Part shown: in pieces, positions 33,542-42,859 of the stretch
Numbering within the stretch: position 1 is the first letter of the stretch
Layout: each line of letters starts with the position of its first letter
Assembly: GCF_010499245.1 (NCBI RefSeq)
Contig: NZ_JAAGOW010000001.1
Coordinates: 3,348,001-3,412,000 of the forward strand
DNA length: 64,000 nt
Direction of reading: 5' to 3'
From: Variovorax sp. WS11
GTDB lineage: Bacteria > Pseudomonadota > Gammaproteobacteria > Burkholderiales > Burkholderiaceae_C
Made by a program: the position numbers and the translations under genes
The notes under the pieces: generated by a model
What the model saw: only the letters and a program-made list of their open reading frames with translations
Told to the model about the DNA's origin: nothing
The model's database searches: none

Positions 33542-34758
33542 CGGATCTCCCGGATCGCCGCGAGCCCCTGCAGGAACTGCTCGCAGCGTGCGAGTTGGGC
33601 CAGCGTGACGTACTCGTCGGGCTGGTGCGCCTGGGTGATGCTGCCGGGGCCGCACACCACCGTCGGGATGCCGGCCTGCTTGAAGATGCCGGCCTCGGTG
33701 CCGAAGGCGACCAGCGTGGTTCGCTCTTCCCCGGAAAGCCGCTGGGCGAGGCGGGTTACCGCGTCGTCGGCCGTGGTCAGGAAGCTGGGGATCTCGCAGA
33801 TGGTCTCGAAGCTGAAGCCGGCCTCGGGCGCGATCTTCTTCATGCCGGCCTCGAGACGGTTGGCATGCAGGCGCATCTCCCTTTGCATCTTCTGGGCGTC
33901 GGCGGTGGGCAGGTCGCGGAACTCGTAGCGGAACTCGGCGTCGCGCGGCACCACGTTGTCGGCGATGCCGCCGTGGAACTGGCCGACGCTGGCCGTGCTG
34001 TAAGGCACGTCGAAGCCGGCGTAGCGCGGCTCGTCGCGCTCGAAGCCCTCGGCCATGTCGCGCAGCTTGCCGACGAGGCGCGCCGCCATCTCGATCGCGT
34101 TGACGGAGCGCGGCGTGAGCGAGGAATGCGCCTCCTTGCCGCGCACGCAGCAGCGGTAGCGATAGACGCCCTTGTGCGCGATGGCCGGCACCATCATCGT
34201 GGGCTCGCCGACGATGCAGGCCAGCGGCCGGATGCCCTGGTCCTTCATGTCGGCGATGAGCTCGCGCACGCCGAAGCAGCCCACCTCCTCGTCGTAGCTG
34301 AAGGCGAAGTGCACCGCGAAGGGCGAGTCGCTCTCGACGAAGCGCTCGGCATTGGCCAGCGCGATGGCGATGAAGCTCTTCATGTCGGCCGAGCCGCGGC
34401 CGTAGAGGCGGGGCTCGACCTGCATGGCCTCGCCGTCGTGCTCGTCCTGCGGCCAATCCTGGACCAGGGCGGACAGCGGGTCCACGCTCCAGGCCTGTCC
34501 GTCCCAGGGCACGGTGTCGGTGTGGCCCGAGACGATCACGCCGGCCGGCTTGCCCGCGCCGAGGGTGGCGAACAGGTTGGCCTTGGTCTTGTCGGCGTTG
34601 TAGGTGAGGCGGCTGCGCACGCCCAGGCCGGCCAGGTGGTCGCGCGCGAAGTCGATCAGCTCCAGGTTGCTGTGGGTGCTCACGGTATTCATGCGCACCA
34701 GCGTCTGCGCGAACTCCAGGCTGCGGGTGGAGAGAGGGTGGGACGGCATGCGGGCCAT
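33538..34758 (-). CDS. argE: Acetylornithine deacetylase
   Basis: A 406-residue M20-family zinc hydrolase removing acetate from N-acetylornithine in arginine synthesis. Metal and catalytic motifs are in order: SGHTDTVPWDG (His, Asp), YGRGSADMKSF (Asp), SYDEEVGCFGVREL (catalytic Glu and metal Glu), and a late metal His in the C-terminal AHQPDEYV. The ATG at 34758 has an AGGA just upstream; a second ATG three codons later is also possible. The stop overlaps the DUF445 start. Relatives acting on other N-acyl amino acids cannot be excluded. Confidence 0.88.
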   Translation of the reverse strand: MARMPSHPLSTRSLEFAQTLVRMNTVSTHSNLELIDFARDHLAGLGVRSRLTYNADKTKANLFATLGAGKPAGVIVSGHTDTVPWDGQAWSVDPLSALVQDWPQDEHDGEAMQVEPRLYGRGSADMKSFIAIALANAERFVESDSPFAVHFAFSYDEEVGCFGVRELIADMKDQGIRPLACIVGEPTMMVPAIAHKGVYRYRCCVRGKEAHSSLTPRSVNAIEMAARLVGKLRDMAEGFERDEPRYAGFDVPYSTASVGQFHGGIADNVVPRDAEFRYEFRDLPTADAQKMQREMRLHANRLEAGMKKIAPEAGFSFETICEIPSFLTTADDAVTRLAQRLSGEERTTLVAFGTEAGIFKQAGIPTVVCGPGSITQAHQPDEYVTLAQLARCEQFLQGLAAIREIR

Positions 34759-34842
34759 TGTCCTGGAAAGTCCTGCATCGGCGCACTGCAACGCAGTCAA
34801 ACTGTCACCCGGAGCGGCTAGGCTGCGCCTTTTTTCAACCGG

Positions 34843-36060
34843 ATGGAGAACAACACCTTGAAGCTATCCCAGACCGCGAAGCACATGCTGACTGCCGGCG
34901 CTGCCCTCGCCCTTGCCGCCTGCAGCATGCCCGGCGCCGGCCCCTCGGCCAAGCTGCCCACCCTCGACGGCCAGCCGCCGCTGGTGGTGGCGCACCGCGG
35001 CGCCTCGGGCTATCTGCCGGAAGAGACGCTGGAGGCCTATGCCCGGGCCATCGAGCTGGGCGCCGACATGATCGAGATGGACCTGGTCTCCACCAAGGAC
35101 GGCGTGCTGATCACCCGCCACGACCCCAACCTGGCGATCAGCACCGACGTGGCGAAGCGCCCCGAGTTCGCCGCGCGCAAGAAGACCATCCAGGTCGACG
35201 GCGAGACCCAGACCGGCTGGTTCAGCAACGACTTCACGCTGGCCGAGATCAAGCGCCTGGGCGCCATCTCCACCGACGCCGAGCGGCCGCAGCAGTTCAA
35301 CGGCCAGTACAAGGTGCCGACCTTCCAGGAGGTGATCGACCTGGCCAAGGCCAAGTCGCGCGAGACCGGCCGCACCATCGGCATCTACCCCGAGACCAAG
35401 AACCCGACCTATTTCCGCGACCTCGGGCTGCCGATGGAGGACAAGCTGATCGCCATGCTCGAGGCCGCCGGCTGGAACAGCCGCGGCGCGCCGGTTCTGG
35501 TGCAGTCCTTCGAGCCGGGCAGCCTCAAGTACATGAAGAGCAAGGGCCTGAAGACGCGGCTGGTCCAGCTGATCGACGGCGACGGCATCGACATGGCGAC
35601 CGGCAAGATGACCTACGCCGTGCCGGTGGACCGGCCCTACGAGTGGACCAAGGCCGGCGACCGCCGCAACTTCGACGTGATGGTCACGCCCGCCGGCCTC
35701 GCCGAGATCAAGACCTATGCCGACGCCATCGGCCCGTGGAAGCGCTACATCGTGAGCATCAAGGGAACGGTCGGCGCCGACGGCAAGCCGGTGGACGTCA
35801 ACCGCGACGGCAAGGTCAACGACGCCGACGCCACCTCCATGGCCCCGACCAACCTGGTGGCCGAGGCGCACAAGCTGGGCCTGCTGGTGCACCCCTTCAC
35901 CTTCCGCAACGAGTCGCGCCGGCTGGCCTCCGACTACAAGGGCGACGGCACCAACGAGTACCTGGCCTTCTACCGGCTCGGCGTCGACGGGGTGTTTACC
36001 GATTTCACCGACACGGCGCTGGCCGCGCGACGCACCTGGCTGAAGGAAAACGGCCGTTGA
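34843..36060 (+). CDS. glpQ: Glycerophosphodiester phosphodiesterase lipoprotein
   Basis: A 405-residue GDPD-family enzyme releasing glycerol 3-phosphate from glycerophosphodiesters. A signal peptide ends in the lipobox LALAACS, so it is probably an anchored periplasmic lipoprotein. Catalytic blocks VVAHRGASGYLPEET (first His, metal Glu region) and EMDLVSTKDGVLITRHD (Glu, Asp, second His) are intact. Near residue 326 the loop DVNRDGKVNDAD has EF-hand/dockerin calcium-binding spacing, an insertion seen in GlpQ-like enzymes that use calcium. Starting at 34843; a lone gene, divergent from argE. Confidence 0.92.
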   Translation: MENNTLKLSQTAKHMLTAGAALALAACSMPGAGPSAKLPTLDGQPPLVVAHRGASGYLPEETLEAYARAIELGADMIEMDLVSTKDGVLITRHDPNLAISTDVAKRPEFAARKKTIQVDGETQTGWFSNDFTLAEIKRLGAISTDAERPQQFNGQYKVPTFQEVIDLAKAKSRETGRTIGIYPETKNPTYFRDLGLPMEDKLIAMLEAAGWNSRGAPVLVQSFEPGSLKYMKSKGLKTRLVQLIDGDGIDMATGKMTYAVPVDRPYEWTKAGDRRNFDVMVTPAGLAEIKTYADAIGPWKRYIVSIKGTVGADGKPVDVNRDGKVNDADATSMAPTNLVAEAHKLGLLVHPFTFRNESRRLASDYKGDGTNEYLAFYRLGVDGVFTDFTDTALAARRTWLKENGR

Positions 36061-36115
36061 ATAGGGGGAGGCACGGGCTTTGCGAGTACTTCTTGCTAAG
36101 CCTAGACTCTTCCCC

Positions 36116-37330
36116 ATGAAACTCATCGACTCCCTGGTCACCCAGGCGGGCGGCATCGCCACCGTCCGACGTGACCTGCATGCCCATCCCGAACTCTGCT
36201 TCCAGGAGCAGCGCACCGCCGACGTGGTGGCGGCCAAGCTCACTGAATGGGGCATCCCCATCCACCGCGGCCTGGCCACCACCGGCGTGATCGGCATCGT
36301 GAAGAACGGCAGCAGTCCCCGCGCCGTCGGCCTGCGCGCCGACATGGACGCGCTGCCGGTCACCGAGCTCAACACCTTCGCCCATGCCAGCAAGCACCCC
36401 GGCAAGATGCACGCCTGCGGCCACGACGGCCACACCGCGATGCTGCTGGCGGCGGCGCAGCACCTGGCGAAAAACCGCAACTTCGACGGCACGGTCTACC
36501 TGATCTTCCAGCCGGCCGAGGAGGGCGGCGGCGGGGCGCGCGAGATGGTCAAGGAGGGCCTCTTCGAGCAGTTCCCGATGGAGGCCGTGTTCGGCATGCA
36601 CAACTGGCCCGGCATGAAGGCCGGCCAGTTCGCCGTCAGCCCCGGGCCGGCGATGGCCTCGAGCAACGAATTCACCATCACCGTCCGGGGCAAGGGCGGC
36701 CATGCGGCACTGCCGCACACGGGCATCGACCCGGTGCCGATCGCCTGCGAAATGGTGCAGGCCTTCCAGACCATCATCACCCGCAACAAGAAGCCGACCG
36801 AGGCCGGCGTGATCTCGGTCACCATGATCCACGGCGGCGAGGCCAGCAACGTGATCCCCGATTGCTGCGAGCTCAGGGGCACGGTGCGCACCTTCACGCT
36901 GGAGGTGCTGGACCTGATCGAGGCGCGCATGAAGAAGATCGCCGAGCACGTGAGCGCGGCGCACGACGCCGAGTGCGACTTCCACTTCCACCGCAACTAC
37001 CCGCCCACCATCAACACCGCGGCCGAGGCCGACTTCGCGCGCCGCGTGATGGCCGGCATCGTCGGCGAGGAGAACGTGCTGGTGCAGGAGCCGGCGATGA
37101 CGGCCGAGGACTTTGCCTTCATGCTGCTGGCCCGGCCCGGCGCCTATGCCTTCATCGGCAACGGCGACGGCAGCCACCGCGAGCTGCACCACGGCGGCGG
37201 GCCCTGCATGCTGCACAACGCCAGCTACGACTTCAACGACGAGCTGATCCCGCTGGGCGCAACCTGCTGGGTGCGGCTGGCCGAGGAGTTCCTGAATAGC
37301 CCGAAGCTTGCCGACGGAAGCGCCGCATGA
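36116..37330 (+). CDS. M20 family amidohydrolase (hippurate hydrolase-like)
   Basis: A 404-residue M20D metal-dependent amidohydrolase. Metal motifs RADMDALPVTE, KMHACGHDGHTAMLL (Cys, His) and FQPAEEGGGGAREM (Glu pair) are intact, followed by the lid-domain sequence GKGGHAALPHTGIDP. Such enzymes remove acyl groups from N-acyl amino acids or IAA conjugates. The ATG at 36116 is preferred over a longer frame from 36080 since the family begins close to LIDSLV. Its last codons overlap the next gene by four bases (ATGA). Confidence 0.9.
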   Translation: MKLIDSLVTQAGGIATVRRDLHAHPELCFQEQRTADVVAAKLTEWGIPIHRGLATTGVIGIVKNGSSPRAVGLRADMDALPVTELNTFAHASKHPGKMHACGHDGHTAMLLAAAQHLAKNRNFDGTVYLIFQPAEEGGGGAREMVKEGLFEQFPMEAVFGMHNWPGMKAGQFAVSPGPAMASSNEFTITVRGKGGHAALPHTGIDPVPIACEMVQAFQTIITRNKKPTEAGVISVTMIHGGEASNVIPDCCELRGTVRTFTLEVLDLIEARMKKIAEHVSAAHDAECDFHFHRNYPPTINTAAEADFARRVMAGIVGEENVLVQEPAMTAEDFAFMLLARPGAYAFIGNGDGSHRELHHGGGPCMLHNASYDFNDELIPLGATCWVRLAEEFLNSPKLADGSAA

Positions 37331-38418
37331 TCGGCGTCGGCGAGGCTTTTGCGCCGCGCTACGCACAGGCCCGCCGCAAGTTTCTCGAGGGATGCGCGAG
37401 CGCGGGCCTGGCCGTGCAGTCCCATGTGCATCCGCTGCGGGGCCGCGACGGCGAGGAGCTCGCGGTCGACGTGGCGCTCGATGGCGACGCGAATGCCGCA
37501 AGCGTGCTGATCGTGAGCAGCGGCTGCCATGGCGTCGAGGGCCATTGCGGCAGCGGCGTGCAGGTGTTCGCGCTGTACGACGCCGAGTGGCGCGAGAAGG
37601 CGCGGGATCAGGGCGTGGCGGTGCTGTACGTGCATGCGCTCAATCCGCACGGCTTCTCGCACGGGCGGCGCGTGACGCACGAGAACGTGGACCTGAACCG
37701 CAACTTCCTCGACTTCTCGAAGCCGCCGCCGGTGAACGAGGCCTATGCCAGCCTGCATGCGCTGCTGCTGCCCGAGCAATGGCCGCCGTCGGCGGCCAAC
37801 CAGGCCGCCATCGACAGTCTCATCGCGCGCGAAGGCGTTGTCTTCTACCAGGCCGCCGTGTCGCGCGGCCAGTACGAGTTCGCCGACGGCCTGTTCTATG
37901 GAGGCCAGGCGCCGACATGGAGCAACAGGACCGTGCGCGAGGTGCTGCGCACCCATGCAGGCCGGGCGAGTCGCCTTGGCTGGATCGACCTGCATACCGG
38001 CCTCGGGCCCAACGGCATCGGCGAGCGCATCTTCGCCGGCCGGGACGACAAGGCCGCCTATGCGCGGGCGAATGCCTGGTGGGGCAACTCAGCGGCGCCG
38101 GTGACTTCGATGTACGACGGCTCCTCGACCTCGGCCTTCCTGACCGGGCTGATGTGCTACGCCCTGGACGACGAATGCCCCCAGGCCGAGCACACCTCGA
38201 TCGCGCTGGAGTACGGTACCGAGCCCATGCTGGAAGTGACGGCCGCGCTGCGCGGGGACCACTGGCTGCACCGCCACCCCCAGGCGCCGGCCGAGCTGGC
38301 CGAGGCCATCCGCGCGCGCATGTTCGCGGCCTTCTACAGCGACACCGATGCCTGGCGCGGGCAGGTGATCAGCCAGGCGCGCCAGGCGATGTTCCAGGCG
38401 GTCGACGGCCTGGACTAG
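37327..38418 (+). CDS. M14-type metallopeptidase-like protein (DUF2817 family)
   Basis: A 363-residue protein of the DUF2817 group, related to M14 zinc carboxypeptidases. SSGCHGVEGHCGSG provides the HxxE zinc ligands, HALNPHGFSHGRRVTHENVDLNRNF-like sequence the Arg/Asn substrate region, and LGWIDLHTGLGP the third zinc His; ALEYGT near the end carries the catalytic Glu. No signal peptide. Translationally coupled to the M20 hydrolase by ATGA overlap, so both probably process the same conjugated peptide-like substrate. The stop codon lies inside the palindrome that follows. Confidence 0.85.
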   Translation: MIGVGEAFAPRYAQARRKFLEGCASAGLAVQSHVHPLRGRDGEELAVDVALDGDANAASVLIVSSGCHGVEGHCGSGVQVFALYDAEWREKARDQGVAVLYVHALNPHGFSHGRRVTHENVDLNRNFLDFSKPPPVNEAYASLHALLLPEQWPPSAANQAAIDSLIAREGVVFYQAAVSRGQYEFADGLFYGGQAPTWSNRTVREVLRTHAGRASRLGWIDLHTGLGPNGIGERIFAGRDDKAAYARANAWWGNSAAPVTSMYDGSSTSAFLTGLMCYALDDECPQAEHTSIALEYGTEPMLEVTAALRGDHWLHRHPQAPAELAEAIRARMFAAFYSDTDAWRGQVISQARQAMFQAVDGLD

Positions 38419-38469
38419 GGCCTGTTAACGCTATGCAAGGACCCCTTGCATAGCGTTAACAGGCCCTAG
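38415..38469. repeat. Perfect inverted repeat with 26-bp arms and 3-base loop
   Basis: Left arm 38415-38440 begins CTAGGGCCTGTTAACGCTAT; loop ACC at 38441-38443; right arm 38444-38469 is the exact reverse complement, ending CAGGCCCTAG. It includes the last codons of the M14-like gene (TAG) and ends seven bases before the convergent receptor gene's stop. Possible two-way terminator or a short mobile palindromic element; there is no T-run. Confidence 0.92.
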
Positions 38470-38475
38470 CTTCCC

Positions 38476-39600
38476 TCAAGTCCGGATGCGGCCATCCCCG
38501 GTGATCATCGACAGCTCCACGAACTTCGATGCCACGTGGTTGCGTGGCGAGAAAGAGACTTCGAAGCCACCGAACTGCTGCCGGTCGATGCTTTCCAGCC
38601 CCGCGATCAGGCCCTCGCGCGTGAGCTTGCCGGGCGCACGGCGCAGGCCTTCGGTCAGCACCTTCGCGGCTAGGTAGCCCTCCATGCTGGAGAAGTTGGA
38701 CTGAACCGAGCCGCCGCTCTTCTTCACCGCCTCGTTGAACTCGCGCGTGATCCCGTTCGCGGCGTAGTAGGGGGAGGGCACGACCTGGGTGACGACCACC
38801 CCGGCACCATCCTTGCCCAACTCGTCGGCCAGGGCCTGCGTGCCGACGAAGGACACGTTGTAGAAGGTGCCGCCATAGCCCGCCTTGCGCGCCTCGCGGA
38901 TGAAAGCGGCGCAGGACCTGTAGGCGCTGACCTGGACCACGGCATCGGGCCTGGTGGCCACGATGGTCTTCACCGCCGCGGCAACGTCGACCGTGTTGCG
39001 CTCCACCGTGGCCAGGGCGGCCGGCTTCAGGTCGAGCTGCGACAGCGCCAAGGTCACGCCGTCCAGGCCGGCCTTGCCGTAGGCGTCGTTCTGATAGAAG
39101 ACCGCGATCTTCTTCAGGCCCAGGTGGGTGAGCTGCTTCACGATCAGCGCCGTCTCGTCGTTGTACGAGGCGCGCAGGTGGAACACGTTGCGGTGGAAGG
39201 GCTCGCGCAGCGCCATCGCACCGGTGAAGGGGGCAATGAAGGGCACCTTCGCACTCACCGCCAGCGGCAGGGCCGCCAGGCTGGTGGGCGTGCCGATGTA
39301 GCCGAAGAGCGCGAACGCATCGTCGTCGATCAGCTTCTTCGTGTTGGCGGCGCAGCGATCAGGCTCGTAGCCGTCGTCCAGGAACTTGATCTGCACGTCG
39401 CGGTGACCGGGCGTCGCGTTGTACTGGTCGAGGTACAGCTTGGCGCCCTGGTGGAACTGGATGCCCAGCTGCGCCGCCGGCCCGCTGAAAGGCGCCGACT
39501 GGCCGAGCATGATGGGCGCTTCGCTCTGGGCCCTCGCAAGGTTGAAGCCACCGAGTGTCGCGGCACCGGCCGCTATCGAAAAATGCCTGCGATGGATCAT
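38476..39600 (-). CDS. ABC transporter periplasmic binding protein, LivK/branched-chain type
   Basis: A 374-residue type I periplasmic binding protein. A signal peptide (RRHFSIAAGAATLGGFNLARA) is followed by PIMLGQSAPFSGPAAQLGIQF, FLDDGYEPDRCAANTKKLID, GYIGTPTSLAALP and IAVFYQNDAYGKAGLDG, all typical of LivJ/LivK-like receptors for amino acids, aromatic acids or other amides. No permease or ATPase genes are adjacent, so it is an orphan or serves a distant system. The ATG at 39600 begins the signal peptide. Divergent from the oxidoreductase gene. Confidence 0.9.
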   Translation of the reverse strand: MIHRRHFSIAAGAATLGGFNLARAQSEAPIMLGQSAPFSGPAAQLGIQFHQGAKLYLDQYNATPGHRDVQIKFLDDGYEPDRCAANTKKLIDDDAFALFGYIGTPTSLAALPLAVSAKVPFIAPFTGAMALREPFHRNVFHLRASYNDETALIVKQLTHLGLKKIAVFYQNDAYGKAGLDGVTLALSQLDLKPAALATVERNTVDVAAAVKTIVATRPDAVVQVSAYRSCAAFIREARKAGYGGTFYNVSFVGTQALADELGKDGAGVVVTQVVPSPYYAANGITREFNEAVKKSGGSVQSNFSSMEGYLAAKVLTEGLRRAPGKLTREGLIAGLESIDRQQFGGFEVSFSPRNHVASKFVELSMITGDGRIRT

Positions 39601-39675
39601 CGTGAAAACTCCAGAGCGCCGCTGCGCGCAGAACTTAGACTTGACCGGTCTTCTCGCTTCCGGCCCGCCCATCCC

Positions 39676-41707
39676 ATGACTTCCCCGACCCAGGTGCTCG
39701 GCGCCTGTCCCCACGACTGCCCCCGACACCTGCTCCCTCGTGACCACCGTGCAGGACGGCAAGGCCGTCAAGCTGCAGGGCAACCCGGCACATCCGCACA
39801 CGGCCGGCGTGCTGTGCACGAAGGTCTCGCGCTACATCGAGCGCAACGACCACGCCGAGCGCCTGCTGCAGCCCCTGAAGCGAGTCGGCCCCAAGGGCAG
39901 CGGCCGCTTCGAGCCGGTGAGCTGGGATGCGGCCCTGTCCGACATCGCCGAACGCCTGAACGTGTTAAGCCGTAACAATTCGTCAGAATCGATTCTGCCC
40001 TACAGCTATGCCGGAACCATGGGTTTGGTGCAGGGCGAGTCGATGGATCGTCGCTTTTTCCACAAGATGGGTGCGTCACTGCTGGACCGCACCATCTGCT
40101 CGACGGCAGGGGGTGAGGCCTTAAGTTTTACCTTGGGCGGCAAGGTCGGCATGCGGGTCCAGTTTTTCGCCGACGCGAAGCTGATCCTGATCTGGGGCAG
40201 CAACTCGATCGCGAGCAACCTGCATTTCTGGCGCCATGCGCAGGCTGCCAAGCGCGCCGGCGCCAAGCTGGTGTGCATCGACCCGCGCCGGACCGAGACC
40301 GCCGACAAGTGCGACGAGCACATCGCGCTGCTGCCGGGCACCGACGCGGCCCTGGCCTTCGCCCTCATCCACGAGCTGATCGTCAACGACTGGCTGGACC
40401 ACGACTACATCGAGCGCCACACCCTGGGCTGGGAGCCGCTGCGCGAGCGCGCCCTGCAATGGCCGCCGGCGCGCGCGGCCGCGGTCTGCGGCGTGCCCGA
40501 GGCGCAGATCGTGGCGCTGGCACGCGCCTACGGCACCAGCCGGCCGGCGGCGATCCGCCTCAACTACGGCATGCAGCGGGTGCGCGGCGGCGGCAACGCG
40601 GCGCGCGCCATCGCCTGCCTGCCTGCGCTGGTCGGGGCTTGGCGCGAGCGCGCGGGCGGGCTGCTGCTGAGCAGCTCGGGCCAGTTCCCGATGGACCGCG
40701 CCGCGCTGCAGCGGCCCGACCTGCTGGCCGGCCGGCGCCCGCGCACCATCAACATGAGCACCATCGGCGATGCCTTGCTCGACACGGTGAATCCGGTCCG
40801 CGCGCTGGTGGTCTACAACAGCAACCCGGTGGCGGTCGCGCCCGAGTCGGGCAAGGTGGTGGCCGGCTTCGCGCGCGAGGACCTGTTCACCGTGGTGCTG
40901 GAGCAGTTTCAGACCGACACCGCCGACTATGCCGACTACGTGCTGCCGGCCACCACCCAGCTGGAGCACTGGGACATCCACACCAGCTACGGCCACACCG
41001 ACGTGCTGCTGAACCGGCCGGCGCTGGCGCCGCGCGGCGAGGCGCGCAGCAATGCCTGGGTGTTCCGCGAGCTCGCGCGCCGCATGGGCTTCGACGAGCC
41101 CTGCTTCTCCGACGACGACGAGACCTTGTGCCGCAGCGCCTTCGCCCCCGGCACGATCGATGTCGAGGAACTGCAGGCGCAGGGCTTCAGCAGCCTGAAG
41201 CTGCCCGACGCGCCTTTCGCCGAAGGCGGCTTCCCCACACCCTCGGGCCGCTGCGAGTTCTTCAGCGCGCGCCTCGCGGCGCAGGGCCAGGACGGCCTGC
41301 CCGACCACCTGCCCAACTACGAGCCGGCCGGCAGCTCGACGGAGTTTCCGCTGGCGATGATCTCGCCGCCGGCGCGCAACTTCCTCAACTCGAGCTTCGT
41401 CAACGTCAGGAGCCTGCGCGCGATCGAGGGCGAGCCGCTGCTGGAAATCCACGAAGCCGATGCCGCCGCGCGCGGCATCGTCGACGGCGCGATGGTGCGC
41501 GTCTTCAACCGCCGCGGCGAGCACCGCTGCCGCGCCGAGGTCTCGCGCCGCGCCCGGCCCGGCGTGGTGCATGGCCTGGGCATCTGGTGGCGCAAGCTCG
41601 GGGTGGACGGCACCAACGTCAACCAGCTCACCAGCCAGCGGCTGACCGACATCGGCCGCGGGCCCACCTTCTACGACTGCCTGGTCGAGGTGGCCCCTGA
41701 TGCCTGA
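39676..41707 (+). CDS. Molybdopterin-dependent oxidoreductase with apparent 1-base frameshift in the 4Fe-4S motif
   Basis: About 676 residues if corrected. The ATG at 39676 encodes VLGACPHDCP; then a run of five C at 39720-39724, one more than needed, throws the frame. Removing one C restores CPHDCPDTCSLVTT, a C-x3-C-x3-C cluster site with its fourth Cys in GVLCTKVSRY, and joins the long frame onward (EPVSWDAALSDIAERL, ADAKLILIWGSN, VVYNSNPVAVAPESG, VLPATTQLEHWDIH) typical of DMSO-reductase-family enzymes with bis-MGD. It is either a homopolymer sequencing error or a real inactivating or phase-variable shift. Substrate unknown; no electron-transfer subunits are adjacent. Confidence 0.82.
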
Positions 41708-41716
41708 GGCGCCGGC

Positions 41717-42859
41717 ATGAGCTCGAGGCGCGCGGTCTTCGCGGCCACGGCCGTGTTGGCCCTGGCTGGCTGCGCCGACCTCGGCTATTACTGGCAGTCG
41801 GCCAGCGGCCACCTGGCGCTCATGCGCGCGGCGCGGCCGGTGCCCGAGTGGCTGCAGGACCCGGCCGCCTCCGACGCGCTCAAGGCCAAGCTGGAGCTCA
41901 CGCAGCGCATCCGCCGCTTCGCGGTCGCCGAGCTGGCCCTGCCCGACAACCCGAGCTACAAGGCCTACGCCGACCTGCACCGGCCCGCCGCGATCTGGAA
42001 CGTGGTGGCGGCGCCCGCCCATTCGCTCACCCTCAAGACCTGGTGCTTCCCGGTTGCAGGCTGCGTCGGCTACCGCGGCTACTACGACGAGGCCGCCGCC
42101 CGCGCAGAGGCGGCCGCCCTGAGCGCCGAGGGCCTGGAAACGGTCGCCTACCCGGTGCCGGCTTACTCCACGCTGGGCTGGATGAACTGGGCCGGCGGCG
42201 ACCCGCTGCTGTCCACCTTCATCGGCTATCCGGAGGGCGAGCTGGCCCGCATCGTGTTCCACGAGCTGGCCCACCAGGTGCTGTACGTGGCCGGGGACAC
42301 CATGTTCAACGAGTCCTTCGCGACTGCGGTGGAGCGCATCGGCGGGGCCCGCTGGCTGCAGTCCCAGGCCGGCGAGCCGGCGCGGCTCGAATACGCCCAG
42401 TTCGACGGCCGGCGCCAGCAGTTCCGCGCCCTCACGGCGCACACGCGCCAGGTGCTGAAGGACATCTACACCTCGAAGGAGGCGCAGGCCCAGGACTGGG
42501 CGGCGGTCGATGCGCAAAAGAAGGCCGCGATGGAAGACTTCCGCCAGCGCTACGCCGCCATGCGCGCCGGCTGGAGCGGCCCGCGGCAGGGCGCCTACGA
42601 CGGCTGGGTGGCGCGCGCCAATAACGCGCTGTTCGGCGCGCAGGCCGCGTACGACGAGCTCGTGCCGGGCTTCGAGGCGCTGTTCGAGCGCGAAGGCCGG
42701 GATTGGCCGCGCTTCTATGCAGCCGTCAAGCGCCTGGCCGCGCTGCCCAAGGACGAGAGAATGTCGGCGCTGCGGCCCGGGGACGCCGCGGCGCCCGCGG
42801 CCCGCAGGCCGATCGAAGAACCCCATCACCCAAGCCGACAGGGAGGGCCCGGTGCCTGA
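41717..42859 (+). CDS. Putative aminopeptidase lipoprotein with HEXXH motif
   Basis: A 380-residue protein. It starts with a lipoprotein signal (FAATAVLALAGCADLG) and contains the zinc motif HELAH (His182 to His186) followed by NESFATAVE, whose Glu can be the third ligand; FPVAGCVGYRGYYDE and STLGWMNWAGGDPLL are also family-typical of the proteobacterial putative aminopeptidase family (PF10023-like). Probably anchored in the outer membrane, acting in the periplasm. It begins nine bases after the oxidoreductase stop and overlaps the PHA-system gene by eight bases. Confidence 0.85.
   Translation: MSSRRAVFAATAVLALAGCADLGYYWQSASGHLALMRAARPVPEWLQDPAASDALKAKLELTQRIRRFAVAELALPDNPSYKAYADLHRPAAIWNVVAAPAHSLTLKTWCFPVAGCVGYRGYYDEAAARAEAAALSAEGLETVAYPVPAYSTLGWMNWAGGDPLLSTFIGYPEGELARIVFHELAHQVLYVAGDTMFNESFATAVERIGGARWLQSQAGEPARLEYAQFDGRRQQFRALTAHTRQVLKDIYTSKEAQAQDWAAVDAQKKAAMEDFRQRYAAMRAGWSGPRQGAYDGWVARANNALFGAQAAYDELVPGFEALFEREGRDWPRFYAAVKRLAALPKDERMSALRPGDAAAPAARRPIEEPHHPSRQGGPGA

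Noticed and set aside
39715..39730. Programmed frameshift in the oxidoreductase gene
   Set aside because: Only a C homopolymer is present; no slippery heptamer with a downstream pseudoknot or internal Shine-Dalgarno is evident, so an indel is the simpler reading.
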